This document shows, piece after piece, positions 1 to 6,836 of a stretch of 16,584 bases of DNA (positions within the stretch are counted from its first letter, which is position 1; each line of letters starts with the position of its first letter). The notes beneath the pieces were generated by a model that was not told the DNA's origin, made no database searches, and worked only from the letters and a program-made list of their open reading frames with translations. The translations under genes and the position numbers were made by a program. Origin of the DNA: DATELY01 sp035276085 (lineage in GTDB: Bacteria > Pseudomonadota > Gammaproteobacteria > Steroidobacterales > Steroidobacteraceae); the NCBI GenBank assembly GCA_035276085.1, contig DATELY010000134.1, forward strand, positions 1-16,584. Direction: 5' to 3'.

Positions 1-21
1 AGGGGGCAAGCACGCTAGCTC

Positions 22-62
22 TGACTCCCTCCCCTGCGCAGCGGGGGAGGGTTGGGGTGGGG
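22..62. repeat. REP-like palindrome at the 5' end of the GH3 gene
   Basis: CCCTCCCC at 27-34 pairs with GGGGAGGG at 44-51 around a 9-nt loop, followed by the G/T-rich tail GTTGGGGTGGGGG. This layout (palindrome plus GGTTGGGGTG tail) is that of a REP-type intergenic repeat seen in many proteobacterial genomes. It overlaps the GTG start codon proposed for the downstream hydrolase. I cannot count its copies elsewhere in the genome from this window. Confidence 0.6.
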
Positions 63-1940
63 GCACCTCTGGCGACAGCTCTTCTGACTCTCCTGGCGAG
101 CACAGCTCACGCCGACCCCCCCTCCACCATCCACCCGAATCTCTGGCCCGAAGTCCATCCACCCAATCTGCACGATGCGGCGCTCGAATCCCGCATCGAC
201 ACGCTGCTCTCGCAGCTCACGGTGGAAGAGAAAGTCGCCCAGATCATCATCGCGAACACCAACAACGCATCCGTCGACGATGTGCGTCAGTACCACCTTG
301 GCGCGATTCTCACCGGCGGCAACCTCACCGATGTGAAGAACGATCCGGTGCCGTCGCAGGCGTGGCTCGCGGCAGCGGACGAGTACTACGCCGCGTCGAT
401 GGATACGGGCGGCGGCAAGCAGGCCATCCCCGTGCTCTGGGGAATGGATGCCGTGCATGGTCACAACTACGTGAAGGGCGCCACGCTGTTCCCCCACAAC
501 ATCGGCCTCGGCGCCGCACGCGATCCCGGGTTGATTCGCAAGATCGCGCAGATCACTGCCGCCGAAGTACGCATCACAGGGCACGACTGGAGCTTCGCGC
601 CGACGCTCTCCGTCGTCCAGGACCCGCGCTGGGGCCGCACGTATGAAGCGTATGCGGATCGTCCCGACATCGTCCGCCAGTACGCGCGTGAAATGGTGCT
701 CGGGCTGCAAGGCCAACCCGGCACGAAGGATTTCTTGCGCGGTCCGCACGTGATTGCTTCGGCCAAGCACTTCGTGGGTGACGGCGGCACGCGCGCAGGC
801 CGCGATCAGGGTGACAACGTCGACGACGAGCGTGAGCTGCGTGATGTACACGCCGCGGCCTATCCCGTTGCGCTCGAGGCCGGTGTGCAGACGATCATGG
901 TCTCGCTATCGAGCTGGCAGGGCCGCAAACTGCACGGCCATGAAGGATTGTTGAGTGCTGTGCTGCGCCATCGCTGGCACTTCGATGGGGTCGTCGTCGG
1001 CGATTGGAACGGACACGAGCAGGTGCCGGGCTGCCACAAGGGCAGCTGCGCGGCGGCCATCAATGCGGGCGTCGATCTCGTGATGGCGGCCGACGAGTGG
1101 CGCGCTTTCCACGCCAACACGCTGGACCAGGTTCGCAGCGGCGTCATTCCGATGACGCGCCTCGATGAAGCCGTTCGGCGTGTGCTACGGCTGAAGCTGC
1201 GTGCCGGCCTGTTCGATGCGGGCAAGCCTTCGGGCCGCCCCCTCGCCGGCGAATGGAATCGATTGGGTTCGCCACGGCATCGTGCTATCGCGCGTCAGGC
1301 CGTGCGCGAGTCGCTGGTGCTGATCAAGAACGCGGACCGACTGCTGCCGTTGCGACCGAAGCAGCGGGTGTTGGTGGCGGGTGACGGCGCAGACAACATA
1401 CCCAAGCAGTGCGGCGGCTGGAGCCTGACGTGGCAGGGCCGTGATCTGAACAACAGTCACTTCCCCAGGGCGCAATCGATTTACGACGGCATCCGTACCG
1501 CTGTCGCGGCTGCCGGAGGCACCCCATCGCTCAGCGTGACGGGAGCGTTCGATGAGCGACCGGACGTCGCCATCGTCGTCTTCGGCGAAGAGCCGTATGC
1601 CGAATTCTTTGGCGACGTGAAGACGCTGGAGTATCAGCCCGGCAGCAAGCGCGACCTCGCACTGCTGCGTCAGTTGCGCGCCGAGCGGATTCCCGTCGTC
1701 GCGGTTCTGCTGACCGGACGTCCGTTATGGATCGAAGAGGAGCTCAAAGCGTCCGACGCGTTCATCGTCGCATGGCTGCCGGGCAGCGAGGGCGGTGGCA
1801 TCGCGGACGTACTGTTCACGCGCGCCGACGGTTCTCCTGCCCATGATTTTCGCGGCCGCCTGCCGCTGGTGTGGCCGCGCGGGCCGGGCAGCAGCCAACC
1901 CTTCGATTATGGGTATGGTTTGCGGTATCGAGCCCGGTGA
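57..1940 (+). CDS. Secreted glycoside hydrolase family 3 (beta-glucosidase / exo-beta-glucanase type)
   Basis: This is a family 3 glycoside hydrolase that probably removes terminal glucose from beta-glucans or cello-oligosaccharides after export. A hydrophobic stretch at residues 4-15 ends in an AHA/D signal-peptidase-like site near residue 19. The N-terminal TIM-barrel domain (about 35-390) carries WGMDAVHGHN (128-137), the substrate-binding K237-H238 pair and the nucleophile D316 in VVVGDWNG. The C-terminal domain (about 410-625) has the CGGWSLTWQG motif (452-461) and GEEPYAEFFGD (510-520), where the acid/base glutamate is expected. At 627 residues it lacks the extra C-terminal domain found in some longer exo-glucanases. 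GTG at 57 is the only convenient start. It gives a signal peptide with no Lys or Arg in its n-region, and the frame is open to the left window edge, so the true start may lie in or before the REP sequence. Family assignment is firm; the substrate is inferred. Confidence 0.9.
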   Translation: MGAPLATALLTLLASTAHADPPSTIHPNLWPEVHPPNLHDAALESRIDTLLSQLTVEEKVAQIIIANTNNASVDDVRQYHLGAILTGGNLTDVKNDPVPSQAWLAAADEYYAASMDTGGGKQAIPVLWGMDAVHGHNYVKGATLFPHNIGLGAARDPGLIRKIAQITAAEVRITGHDWSFAPTLSVVQDPRWGRTYEAYADRPDIVRQYAREMVLGLQGQPGTKDFLRGPHVIASAKHFVGDGGTRAGRDQGDNVDDERELRDVHAAAYPVALEAGVQTIMVSLSSWQGRKLHGHEGLLSAVLRHRWHFDGVVVGDWNGHEQVPGCHKGSCAAAINAGVDLVMAADEWRAFHANTLDQVRSGVIPMTRLDEAVRRVLRLKLRAGLFDAGKPSGRPLAGEWNRLGSPRHRAIARQAVRESLVLIKNADRLLPLRPKQRVLVAGDGADNIPKQCGGWSLTWQGRDLNNSHFPRAQSIYDGIRTAVAAAGGTPSLSVTGAFDERPDVAIVVFGEEPYAEFFGDVKTLEYQPGSKRDLALLRQLRAERIPVVAVLLTGRPLWIEEELKASDAFIVAWLPGSEGGGIADVLFTRADGSPAHDFRGRLPLVWPRGPGSSQPFDYGYGLRYRAR

Positions 1941-2003
1941 ATGGAACTGAAGTAGCGCACCGGACATTAGCAGCGGTTACGCCCTGGTCTACGTCCAACT
2001 CCA

Positions 2004-2531
2004 ATGAACCGGGTGGAAATGCACAGTTATGTCGCCGCGCGTAGCGCGGGCCCCAATCTCAGTAGTACCTTCTCGGTGTGGTTGCCATTGGATACCGCTG
2101 TACCGGACGCTTCAGAGATGAACACATCGGGCCGCGAGTCTGCGGCGAATCCGTCCAGCTCGCGCCGCGTGCTGGTGGCAGATGACAACGCGGATGCCGC
2201 GACGTCCCTTGCCATGCTGATCGAGTTGCTGGGGCATGAGGTGAAAGCCGTGCACGATGGGCTGCAGGCCGTAGCGGCGGCGCAGGCGTTCGCGCCGGAG
2301 TTCATCTTCATGGATATCGGCATGCCGAACCTCGATGGCATCGAGGCCACGCGCCGCATCCGTGCGTTGGATTTGCCGCTACAGCCTGTCGTCGTTGCGC
2401 TCACGGGATGGGGACAGGACAGTGACCGCGCGCGCTCACGCGCTGCCGGCATCGACCATCATCTCGTGAAGCCCATCGATCTCGACGCGATCCGCGAGCT
2501 GATCGAAAACCGGCCGCGGGACTTACCGTGA
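2004..2531 (+). CDS. Response-regulator receiver protein, apparently the C-terminal remnant of a hybrid histidine kinase
   Basis: Residues 54-168 form a CheY-like receiver: acidic pair D60-D61, phosphoacceptor D104 in FMDIGMP, T134 in ALTGWGQ, and K156 in the LVKP motif. No output domain follows. Residues about 6-29 (VAARSAGPNLSSTFSVWLP within them) resemble the last strand of a histidine-kinase ATPase domain, which in hybrid kinases reads like V-A-x-S-x-G-x-G-x-x-F-x-V-x-LP just before the linker and receiver. The gene therefore looks like a 5'-truncated hybrid kinase of which the receiver survives. A stop in the same frame lies at 1968-1970. ATG 2118 is an alternative start that would give a clean receiver. 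The stop overlaps the next gene, which points to co-transcription and probable phosphotransfer between the two products. Receiver identity is certain; truncation is an inference. Confidence 0.85.
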   Translation: MNRVEMHSYVAARSAGPNLSSTFSVWLPLDTAVPDASEMNTSGRESAANPSSSRRVLVADDNADAATSLAMLIELLGHEVKAVHDGLQAVAAAQAFAPEFIFMDIGMPNLDGIEATRRIRALDLPLQPVVVALTGWGQDSDRARSRAAGIDHHLVKPIDLDAIRELIENRPRDLP

Positions 2532-3232
2532 TGCGCGCGCCCGAAGAGAGCCCATTGGAGGAGGCACTTCTCGAGCAGGCACTGCATGCCCAGGTGCTGC
2601 TGCGCTGCCGCCGTGCGCTGCTGCACGAGATCAGAAATGGCCTGCAGCCGTTGCACGCCGGTCTCGAAGCGATCAACCGCGTCGTGGCCATGACGCCGTT
2701 TCCCCTGGAGAAGGCCCAGCGCTATCTGCAGATCGTGCGGCAGGCGTCTGCAGCCCAGGAGATTGCATTGGAGCGGGCGATCGAACGCGTTGCGCCCGAG
2801 AATACGAACGAACAAGCGCTGGACCTGGCCGCCTTACTGCGGGAGGTCACGCGCTTTCTCAACAGCGACGCGGCCGTGGCCGGCGTGCGGATGCAGCTCG
2901 ATGTGCCCACGACGGCGTTCGTCCGCGGGCGTCCGCATCATCTACGGTTGATTGCATTGTGTCTGACGACGGATGCGATCGATCACGCCGGTGTCGACGG
3001 TCAGCTCGCGATTTCGATTCATCCGCTGGAGTCGCGCGTGTTGTTGCAGTTCAGCGATACGCGCCCGCTCTCCGCCGCGTCGGACGCAAGCGCGAGGAAT
3101 CGCGAACAATTCCAGTTGCAGGTGATCCGCAAGCTCGTTGCGCGCATGGAGGGCGAGACCGATTCGATGGGCGAGCCCGGTGCCGGTCACAACGTGGCGA
3201 TCACGCTGCCGGCCGCCGCTCCAACTCCCTGA
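2531..3232 (+). CDS. Histidine-kinase-like DHp protein with degenerate ATP-binding half (possible phosphotransferase)
   Basis: The product is a soluble protein of about 233 residues. LLHEIRNGLQPL (H32 counting from ATG 2531) matches the phospho-accepting H-box of HisKA domains, whose usual form is SHELRNPLAPL, and two helices of a DHp hairpin follow to about residue 88. Residues 98-228 have the size and general order of a HATPase domain, but the N-box region reads LCLTTDAIDHA without the Asn, and no DxGxG or GxGxGL glycine boxes are present (GEPGAGHNVAITLP at the end is the only trace). It could therefore be a non-ATPase histidine phosphotransferase in the manner of ChpT or Spo0B, or a decaying kinase. 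No sensor or membrane segment is present. The start overlaps the receiver gene stop as TGATG; GTG 2528 is an alternative adding one residue. The 3' end overlaps rocD convergently by 32 bp. Confidence 0.7.
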   Translation: MRAPEESPLEEALLEQALHAQVLLRCRRALLHEIRNGLQPLHAGLEAINRVVAMTPFPLEKAQRYLQIVRQASAAQEIALERAIERVAPENTNEQALDLAALLREVTRFLNSDAAVAGVRMQLDVPTTAFVRGRPHHLRLIALCLTTDAIDHAGVDGQLAISIHPLESRVLLQFSDTRPLSAASDASARNREQFQLQVIRKLVARMEGETDSMGEPGAGHNVAITLPAAAPTP

Positions 3233-4418
3233 CCACTTCGATCAGCTGTTCGCAGGCCCACTGCAGGTCCGCTTCTTCGATCACGAGCGGCGGGGCGAGA
3301 CGAATGACGGTCTCATGCGTTTCCTTCGTGAGGATGCCGCGGGCAAGCAGCGCTTCAGCCACTTCGCGTGCGCGGACGCGCTGCGGGTCGAAGTCGACGC
3401 CGATCCACAAGCCGCGCCCGCGGATCTCGCGGATCAATGGGCTGCTCAGCGTGCGAAGTCGCTGCAGCAGGTGCGTACCCAGCTCAGCGCTGCGTTCGCT
3501 CAAGCGCTCATCTTCCAGGACCTGCAGAGCCGCGAGGCCCACGGCTGCCGCGAGCGGATTGCCGCCGAACGTGCTGCCGTGATCCCCCGGCTTGAATACG
3601 TCCATCAGCTCGCGATGGGCCAGAAACATCGATACAGGCAACAAGCCGCCGCCGAGTGCCTTGCCGAGGATGAGCCCGTCCGGCCGAACGCCATCGTGAT
3701 CGCACGCCAGCAAGCGGCCCGTGCGGCCCAGCCCGCTTTGAATCTCGTCGGCGATCAGCAATACGCGATGCTGTCGGCACACGTCCGCACAGGCGCGCAG
3801 ATACCCTTCCGATGGCACGCGGATGCCCGCTTCGCCCTGAATGGGCTCGACGATGAAGGCGGCGGTGTTCGCCGAGATCGCTTGCTCGAGTGCGCCAACG
3901 TCAGCAAACGGAATGATGCGCACGCCCGGCATGAAGGGACCGAAGCCCGCGCGATAGTTCGCCTCCGTCGACAGCGCCAGGACGCCCAGCGTGCGGCCAT
4001 GGAAGTTTCCCTCGCACGCGATGATCTCGGCTTGATCTTCAGCGACGCCTTTGACGGTGTAAGCCCATTTGCGGGCGGCCTTGAGCGCAGTTTCGACGGC
4101 TTCCGCCCCTGTGTTCATGGGCAGCGCCATGTCCATGTGCGTCAGGCTGCAGAGGCGCTCGAGGAACGCGCCGAGATGTTCGCTGTGGAAAGCACGCGAG
4201 ACGATGCTCAGCCGTTGCGCCTGTTCCGTCAGTGCCGCGACCAACCGCGGGTGACAGTGGCCATGACTGACGGCCGAGTAGGCGCTCATCATGTCCAGAT
4301 AGCGCCGTCCGTCCGCATCCCAGACGAAAGCGCCCGCACCGCGCACGAGCACCACCGGCAGCGGATGATAGTTGTGAGCGCAGACGAGCGCTTCGCGCTC
4401 GATGACGGACCAGGGCAT
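3201..4418 (-). CDS. rocD: Ornithine--oxo-acid transaminase
   Basis: A class III PLP-dependent aminotransferase of 405 residues, the usual length. It transfers the delta-amino group of ornithine to 2-oxoglutarate and gives glutamate semialdehyde, which cyclises to pyrroline-5-carboxylate. The ornithine-aminotransferase signature is strong: HNYHPLPVVL (15-24), LDMMSAYSAVSHGHCHPR (41-58), MNTGAEAVETALKAARKW (101-118), NFHGRT (138-143), VEPIQGEAG (190-198), D224 in IADEIQ, the Schiff-base lysine K253 in ILGKAL, and HGSTFGGNPLA. These fit ornithine transaminase better than acetylornithine transaminase (ArgD). It is transcribed alone, divergently from the hydrolase gene at 4526. Its product could feed ProC at 7690-8520, an ornithine-to-proline link inferred from gene content only. 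Confidence 0.92.
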   Translation of the reverse strand: MPWSVIEREALVCAHNYHPLPVVLVRGAGAFVWDADGRRYLDMMSAYSAVSHGHCHPRLVAALTEQAQRLSIVSRAFHSEHLGAFLERLCSLTHMDMALPMNTGAEAVETALKAARKWAYTVKGVAEDQAEIIACEGNFHGRTLGVLALSTEANYRAGFGPFMPGVRIIPFADVGALEQAISANTAAFIVEPIQGEAGIRVPSEGYLRACADVCRQHRVLLIADEIQSGLGRTGRLLACDHDGVRPDGLILGKALGGGLLPVSMFLAHRELMDVFKPGDHGSTFGGNPLAAAVGLAALQVLEDERLSERSAELGTHLLQRLRTLSSPLIREIRGRGLWIGVDFDPQRVRAREVAEALLARGILTKETHETVIRLAPPLVIEEADLQWACEQLIEVVRELERRPAA

Positions 4419-4525
4419 ACGTTGATGAGGTATGACGCGTCAGGGGTGAGATATAAGCCATTGCGAATGCGGTAGTCCACATCCTTACACTGTCTCGATC
4501 ACAACTTCAGATAGCTCCCTCGCGC
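4419..4525. promoter_or_regulatory. Divergent promoter region between rocD and the alpha/beta hydrolase
   Basis: For rocD (minus strand) a TGGACT box (4479-4474) lies 17 bp from TTATAT (4456-4451), about 30 bp before the start codon. For the plus strand, TTGCGA (4461-4466) is followed after 18-19 bp by TTACAC/TACACT (4485-4491). Both are weak sigma-70-like matches found by eye and they interleave. Neither gene has an obvious strong Shine-Dalgarno sequence. Confidence 0.35.
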
Positions 4526-5164
4526 ATGAGTGTACGCCGAAGCCAAGAAACCATTCCCGGTCCTGCCGGTCCCTTGGAAGCACTGTTGGAAGCCCCCGAG
4601 AACGATACGGGCCGTGGCTTGGCCGTGGTCTGTCATCCGCATCCGCTCTACGGCGGCACCATGAACAACAAGGTCGTGTACACGGTCGCGCGGGCTTTTC
4701 TGGACGTGGGCATGCCCACACTGCGCTTCAATTTCCGCGGCGTCGAAGGCAGTGCGGGTCAATTCGCCGACGGCGTGGGCGAGACAGAGGACGCGCGCGC
4801 AGCGATCCACTGGATGCGCGCGCGATTTCCGCAACGCACGCTCTGTCTCGGGGGCTTTTCTTTCGGTGGCGCCGTCGCAATCCGAGCAGCGGTGCAGGAG
4901 CAAGCCGATGTGCTCGTGACGGTTGCACCCGCGGTGGATCGAATCGCCGGCACGGATGCTTTATTGCCCGGATGTACGTGGTTGATCCTGCAGGGCGACC
5001 AGGACGATCTCGTTACGGCGGATGCGACTCGAGCCTGGGTGCAGAAGCTCGCGCAACCGCCACGGCTGATCGTATTGGCGGGTGCCGACCACTTCTTTCA
5101 CGCGCGCCTGACCGAGTTGCGGCAGCACCTGCTGAACTGGATTGCGGAGTCGAAGCTCGCATGA
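4526..5164 (+). CDS. Alpha/beta hydrolase, COG2945 type
   Basis: A cytoplasmic alpha/beta-hydrolase of 212 residues with no signal peptide. Visible motifs are HPHPLYGGTMNNKVV (37-51), typical of the COG2945 subfamily, FNFRGVEGS (69-77) near the oxyanion region, the nucleophile elbow GFSFGG with S112, a likely acid in QGDQDD (157-161), and H189 in GADHFFHARL as the catalytic histidine. All parts of a hydrolase triad are present, so it is probably active, but the substrate is unknown. Its ATGA overlap with the TerB-family gene indicates translational coupling and a shared operon. The start at ATG 4526 gives the normal N-terminus for the family, although no clear ribosome binding site precedes it. 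Confidence 0.85.
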   Translation: MSVRRSQETIPGPAGPLEALLEAPENDTGRGLAVVCHPHPLYGGTMNNKVVYTVARAFLDVGMPTLRFNFRGVEGSAGQFADGVGETEDARAAIHWMRARFPQRTLCLGGFSFGGAVAIRAAVQEQADVLVTVAPAVDRIAGTDALLPGCTWLILQGDQDDLVTADATRAWVQKLAQPPRLIVLAGADHFFHARLTELRQHLLNWIAESKLA

Positions 5165-5628
5165 TTGCCAACCTGAAGAAGATGTTCGAGGCCAGTTTCG
5201 GCAACAGCGGCGTAGCCGGCACGCTGTCGCGGCTGGAGCCCATTCCGTTGCTGACCGCCACGCTCTTGATCGAGCTCACGCGCGCCGATTTCGACAGCGC
5301 TGCGGAGGAAGTCGCGATGGCCAGGCGACTACTGGCAGCGCGGTTTGGTTTGGATGAGCAAGCAGTGCACACGCTGGTCGAACAAGCGACTGCGCGCGCG
5401 GCGAAGGCCGTGTCCCTGCACGAGTTCACTCACCGGCTCAATCAGGAGCTGGCGCCGGCCGAGAAGGCGAGTGTGATCGAAATGCTTTGGCGCCTGAGCT
5501 TCGCGGACGAGCGTCTGGACAAGCACGAGGAGCAACTCATTCGGCGCGTCGCCGGCTTGTTACATGTGCCGGACCGCGAATTGCTGCGTTTGCGCGAGAA
5601 AGTGCGTGCGGAGATCGGGGCGCAATAG
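5161..5628 (+). CDS. TerB-family (COG4103-like) protein
   Basis: A small, mostly helical protein of 155 residues starting at ATG 5161 inside the ATGA overlap with the hydrolase stop. The pattern of a TerB/COG4103 domain is seen: LLTATLLIELTRADFDSA (about 30-47) followed by a repeat-like second segment MLWRLSFADERLDKHEEQLIRRVA (about 110-133), each with an acidic helix start (RADFD and ADERLD) that in TerB proteins is linked to metal binding. There is no membrane segment. The frame stays open upstream to 4972, but that stretch lies inside the hydrolase gene and is not credible as coding. Members of this family are often called tellurite-resistance-like; no tellurite function is implied here. 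The name is by family resemblance and the role is unknown. Confidence 0.8.
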   Translation: MIANLKKMFEASFGNSGVAGTLSRLEPIPLLTATLLIELTRADFDSAAEEVAMARRLLAARFGLDEQAVHTLVEQATARAAKAVSLHEFTHRLNQELAPAEKASVIEMLWRLSFADERLDKHEEQLIRRVAGLLHVPDRELLRLREKVRAEIGAQ

Positions 5629-5629
5629 A

Positions 5630-5647
5630 GGCCATCGGATGATGGCC
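5630..5647 (+). terminator. Hairpin just after the terB stop, possible terminator
   Basis: GGCCATC (5630-5636) pairs perfectly with GATGGCC (5641-5647) around a GGAT loop, two bases after the TerB-family stop codon. The following bases are GC-rich without a T tract, so if it ends transcription it does so weakly or with Rho; it may instead protect the 3' end. Confidence 0.4.
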
Positions 5648-5706
5648 GCGGCGGAATTAACAAACTAGGGGCTGGGGGATCGCGCGCCGCATTCGTCTAA
5701 CCGACA

Positions 5707-5768
5707 CCGGAGTGCCCGCGGGCGGCGACTCCGGTTCGAATGCTCGGGCGCAGCGAGACGTGCGCCCG
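5707..5768 (-). terminator. Two adjacent hairpins downstream of the HU-family gene
   Basis: Two perfect stems lie between the convergent terB and HU-family genes. CGGGCGCA (5745-5752) pairs with TGCGCCCG (5761-5768), just past the HU stop at 5778. CCGGAGT (5707-5713) pairs with ACTCCGG (5728-5734) and encloses the self-complementary GCCCGCGGGC. Neither is followed by a clear T run on either strand. They probably mark the 3' end of the HU transcript or separate the convergent units. The rest of the 5629-5777 gap shows no gene. Confidence 0.4.
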
Positions 5769-5777
5769 GCATGCAAA

Positions 5778-6089
5778 TCAGTTCACCATCTCTTTCAGGC
5801 TCTTCAGCGCGGCAATACGCACCTTCTTGCTCGCCGGCTTGGCCTTGAACATCATCTTCTCGCCCGTGAAAGGATTTACGCCTTCGCGTGCCTTGGTGGC
5901 GGGCTTCTTCACCACCTTCATCTTCAACAGGCCGGGCAGCGTGAACAAGCCAGACCCCTTCAGGCTCTTCTTGCAGATGCCATTCAGCGATTCGAACACG
6001 TCACTGACTTGCTTCTTCGCGATGCCGGTGTCTTTGGAAATCTGCGCCAGGATCTCCGATTTCGTCGGCGCTGCATTCTTCTTTGCCAT
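5778..6089 (-). CDS. HU/IHF-family DNA-binding protein
   Basis: A basic protein of 103 residues with the HU fold order: a helical N-terminal half (SEILAQISKDTGIAKKQVSDVFESL, shown in part) and then the beta-arm region with GLFTLPG, KKPATKAREGVNPFTGE (61-77) and the C-terminal helix. P73 in NPFTGE is at the position of the DNA-intercalating proline in HU. The Lys-rich extensions (MAKKNAAPTK, KPATKARE, KAKPASKK) make it slightly longer than the 90-residue E. coli HU. It belongs to the HU-like type common in proteobacteria rather than clear HupA, HupB, IhfA or IhfB, so no symbol is given. GGGAG about 10 bp upstream of ATG 6089 serves as ribosome binding site. It would bend and compact DNA as a dimer. 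Confidence 0.9.
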   Translation of the reverse strand: MAKKNAAPTKSEILAQISKDTGIAKKQVSDVFESLNGICKKSLKGSGLFTLPGLLKMKVVKKPATKAREGVNPFTGEKMMFKAKPASKKVRIAALKSLKEMVN

Positions 6090-6199
6090 CTCGTGAATCT
6101 CCCAAGGTATGAGTTGACGGGTCGCGCCCGCATTGAAGACGCGCGCGAAAATAACACAAGATTTTCGGATGATTAAGCTGCGCGAACCATTATTTTTTC

Positions 6200-6239
6200 A
6201 GGCTCGCAATGCACTACACCGTGCGGCGAGCCTGTTTTT
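6200..6239 (+). terminator. Intrinsic terminator on the plus strand
   Basis: AGGCTCGC (6200-6207) pairs perfectly with GCGAGCCT (6226-6233). An inner stem of GCAC (6211-6214) and GTGC (6221-6224) shares the same axis, and the hairpin is followed by GTTTTT (6234-6239). On the minus strand the hairpin is followed by A residues, so only plus-strand transcripts would end here. The flanking genes are both on the minus strand, so the transcript being terminated is not evident. The rest of the 6090-6264 gap (175 bp) holds the HU upstream region and no gene I recognise. Confidence 0.6.
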
Positions 6240-6264
6240 CCAGTACCGCGAGCATCTTGGATCG

Positions 6265-6756
6265 TCAATTGGAGAAAAACTCGCGCTTGAATTTCACTTC
6301 GAGAGGAGTCTGTTCGCCGGTTGGCGTGACCTTGATGTCGAACACGAGGATCTCGCTGCCGCTGATCGTGGCCTCGCCGATGTAGTAGATCGCTTCGCCC
6401 TCACTGACGCGACGCACCTCCATGCCCTTCAATTGTCCGTTGAGGTTGTACGCGTCGACATCGACTTGTGCTTCGACCGGAATTCTGGGCTGGCGATCGC
6501 CCGCCTTGCGCAGCACCGTCACCGTGAGCAGGACGCGATTGGCTGCACGCTGAATGCCATAGGATTTCGCCACATCGGCGGTCAGGGCATCGGTGCGGAC
6601 CGCGTTGTAATGCAATTCGTAGTTCTGGAAATCCTTGAAACTTTCCTCGCTCGGCTGTGCGGTCGCCGGCGCGGAGTTCGGGCCGCGTTCGCAGCCGCCG
6701 AGCAAGAGAGAAAGAGCAGCAATGGCAAGGCCTGCCGTTCGTATTATTGTGCGCAT
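6265..6756 (-). CDS. DUF4426-family lipoprotein
   Basis: A predicted lipoprotein of 163 residues. The signal sequence MRTIIRTAGLAIAALSLLLGGC ends in a lipobox (L19-G20-G21-C22); residue +2 is Glu, not Asp, which favours outer-membrane sorting. The mature part, after a short Ser/Pro/Ala linker, is a beta-rich domain (about 42-163) with LHYNAVRTDAL, SYGIQRAANRVLLTVTVL and GSEILVFDIKVTP, matching the DUF4426 family. Function is unknown. In Pseudomonas the same family sits in the yggS-proC-yggT-metX-metW-rdgB cluster, and it follows yggU here, so the context is conserved although metX and metW are missing between. Confidence 0.85.
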   Translation of the reverse strand: MRTIIRTAGLAIAALSLLLGGCERGPNSAPATAQPSEESFKDFQNYELHYNAVRTDALTADVAKSYGIQRAANRVLLTVTVLRKAGDRQPRIPVEAQVDVDAYNLNGQLKGMEVRRVSEGEAIYYIGEATISGSEILVFDIKVTPTGEQTPLEVKFKREFFSN

Positions 6757-6794
6757 GGACTCGCTCCGTAGTGGCCGAATCGGAAGTGGCTCGA

Positions 6795-6829
6795 ACTATA
6801 GAGGAAGCGAAGCGCCGCGACAGCGCGGC
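6795..6829 (-). promoter_or_regulatory. Hairpin after yggU and possible -10 box for the DUF4426 gene
   Basis: GCCGCG (6814-6819) pairs with CGCGGC (6824-6829) around ACAG, 7 bp past the yggU stop. On the minus strand it is followed by a pyrimidine-rich stretch and then TATAGT (6800-6795), about 40 bp before the DUF4426 start. No convincing -35 box is seen. This could be a weak terminator followed by a separate promoter. Confidence 0.25.
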
Positions 6830-6836
6830 AAATACT

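Noticed and set aside
3616..3625. Further GGCCAGAA core inside rocD
   Set aside because: It is an isolated 8-mer within coding sequence without a complementary partner or unit arms; a chance match.
3138..4475. Long plus-strand open frame (445 codons) across rocD
   Set aside because: It is antisense to rocD, which shows full ornithine transaminase motifs; the plus-strand translation is Arg/Ala/His-rich without any recognisable domain, as expected from a high-GC shadow.
4972..5160. Upstream extension of the TerB-family reading frame
   Set aside because: It lies entirely inside the alpha/beta hydrolase gene; ATG 5161 in the ATGA overlap gives the normal family N-terminus.
5690..5750. tRNA-like T-loop GGTTCGAATGC after a G/C-rich stem
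   Set aside because: The bases on either side of TTCGAAT do not pair as a T-arm, and no acceptor or anticodon arm can be drawn; the stem is better read as the hairpin downstream of the HU gene.
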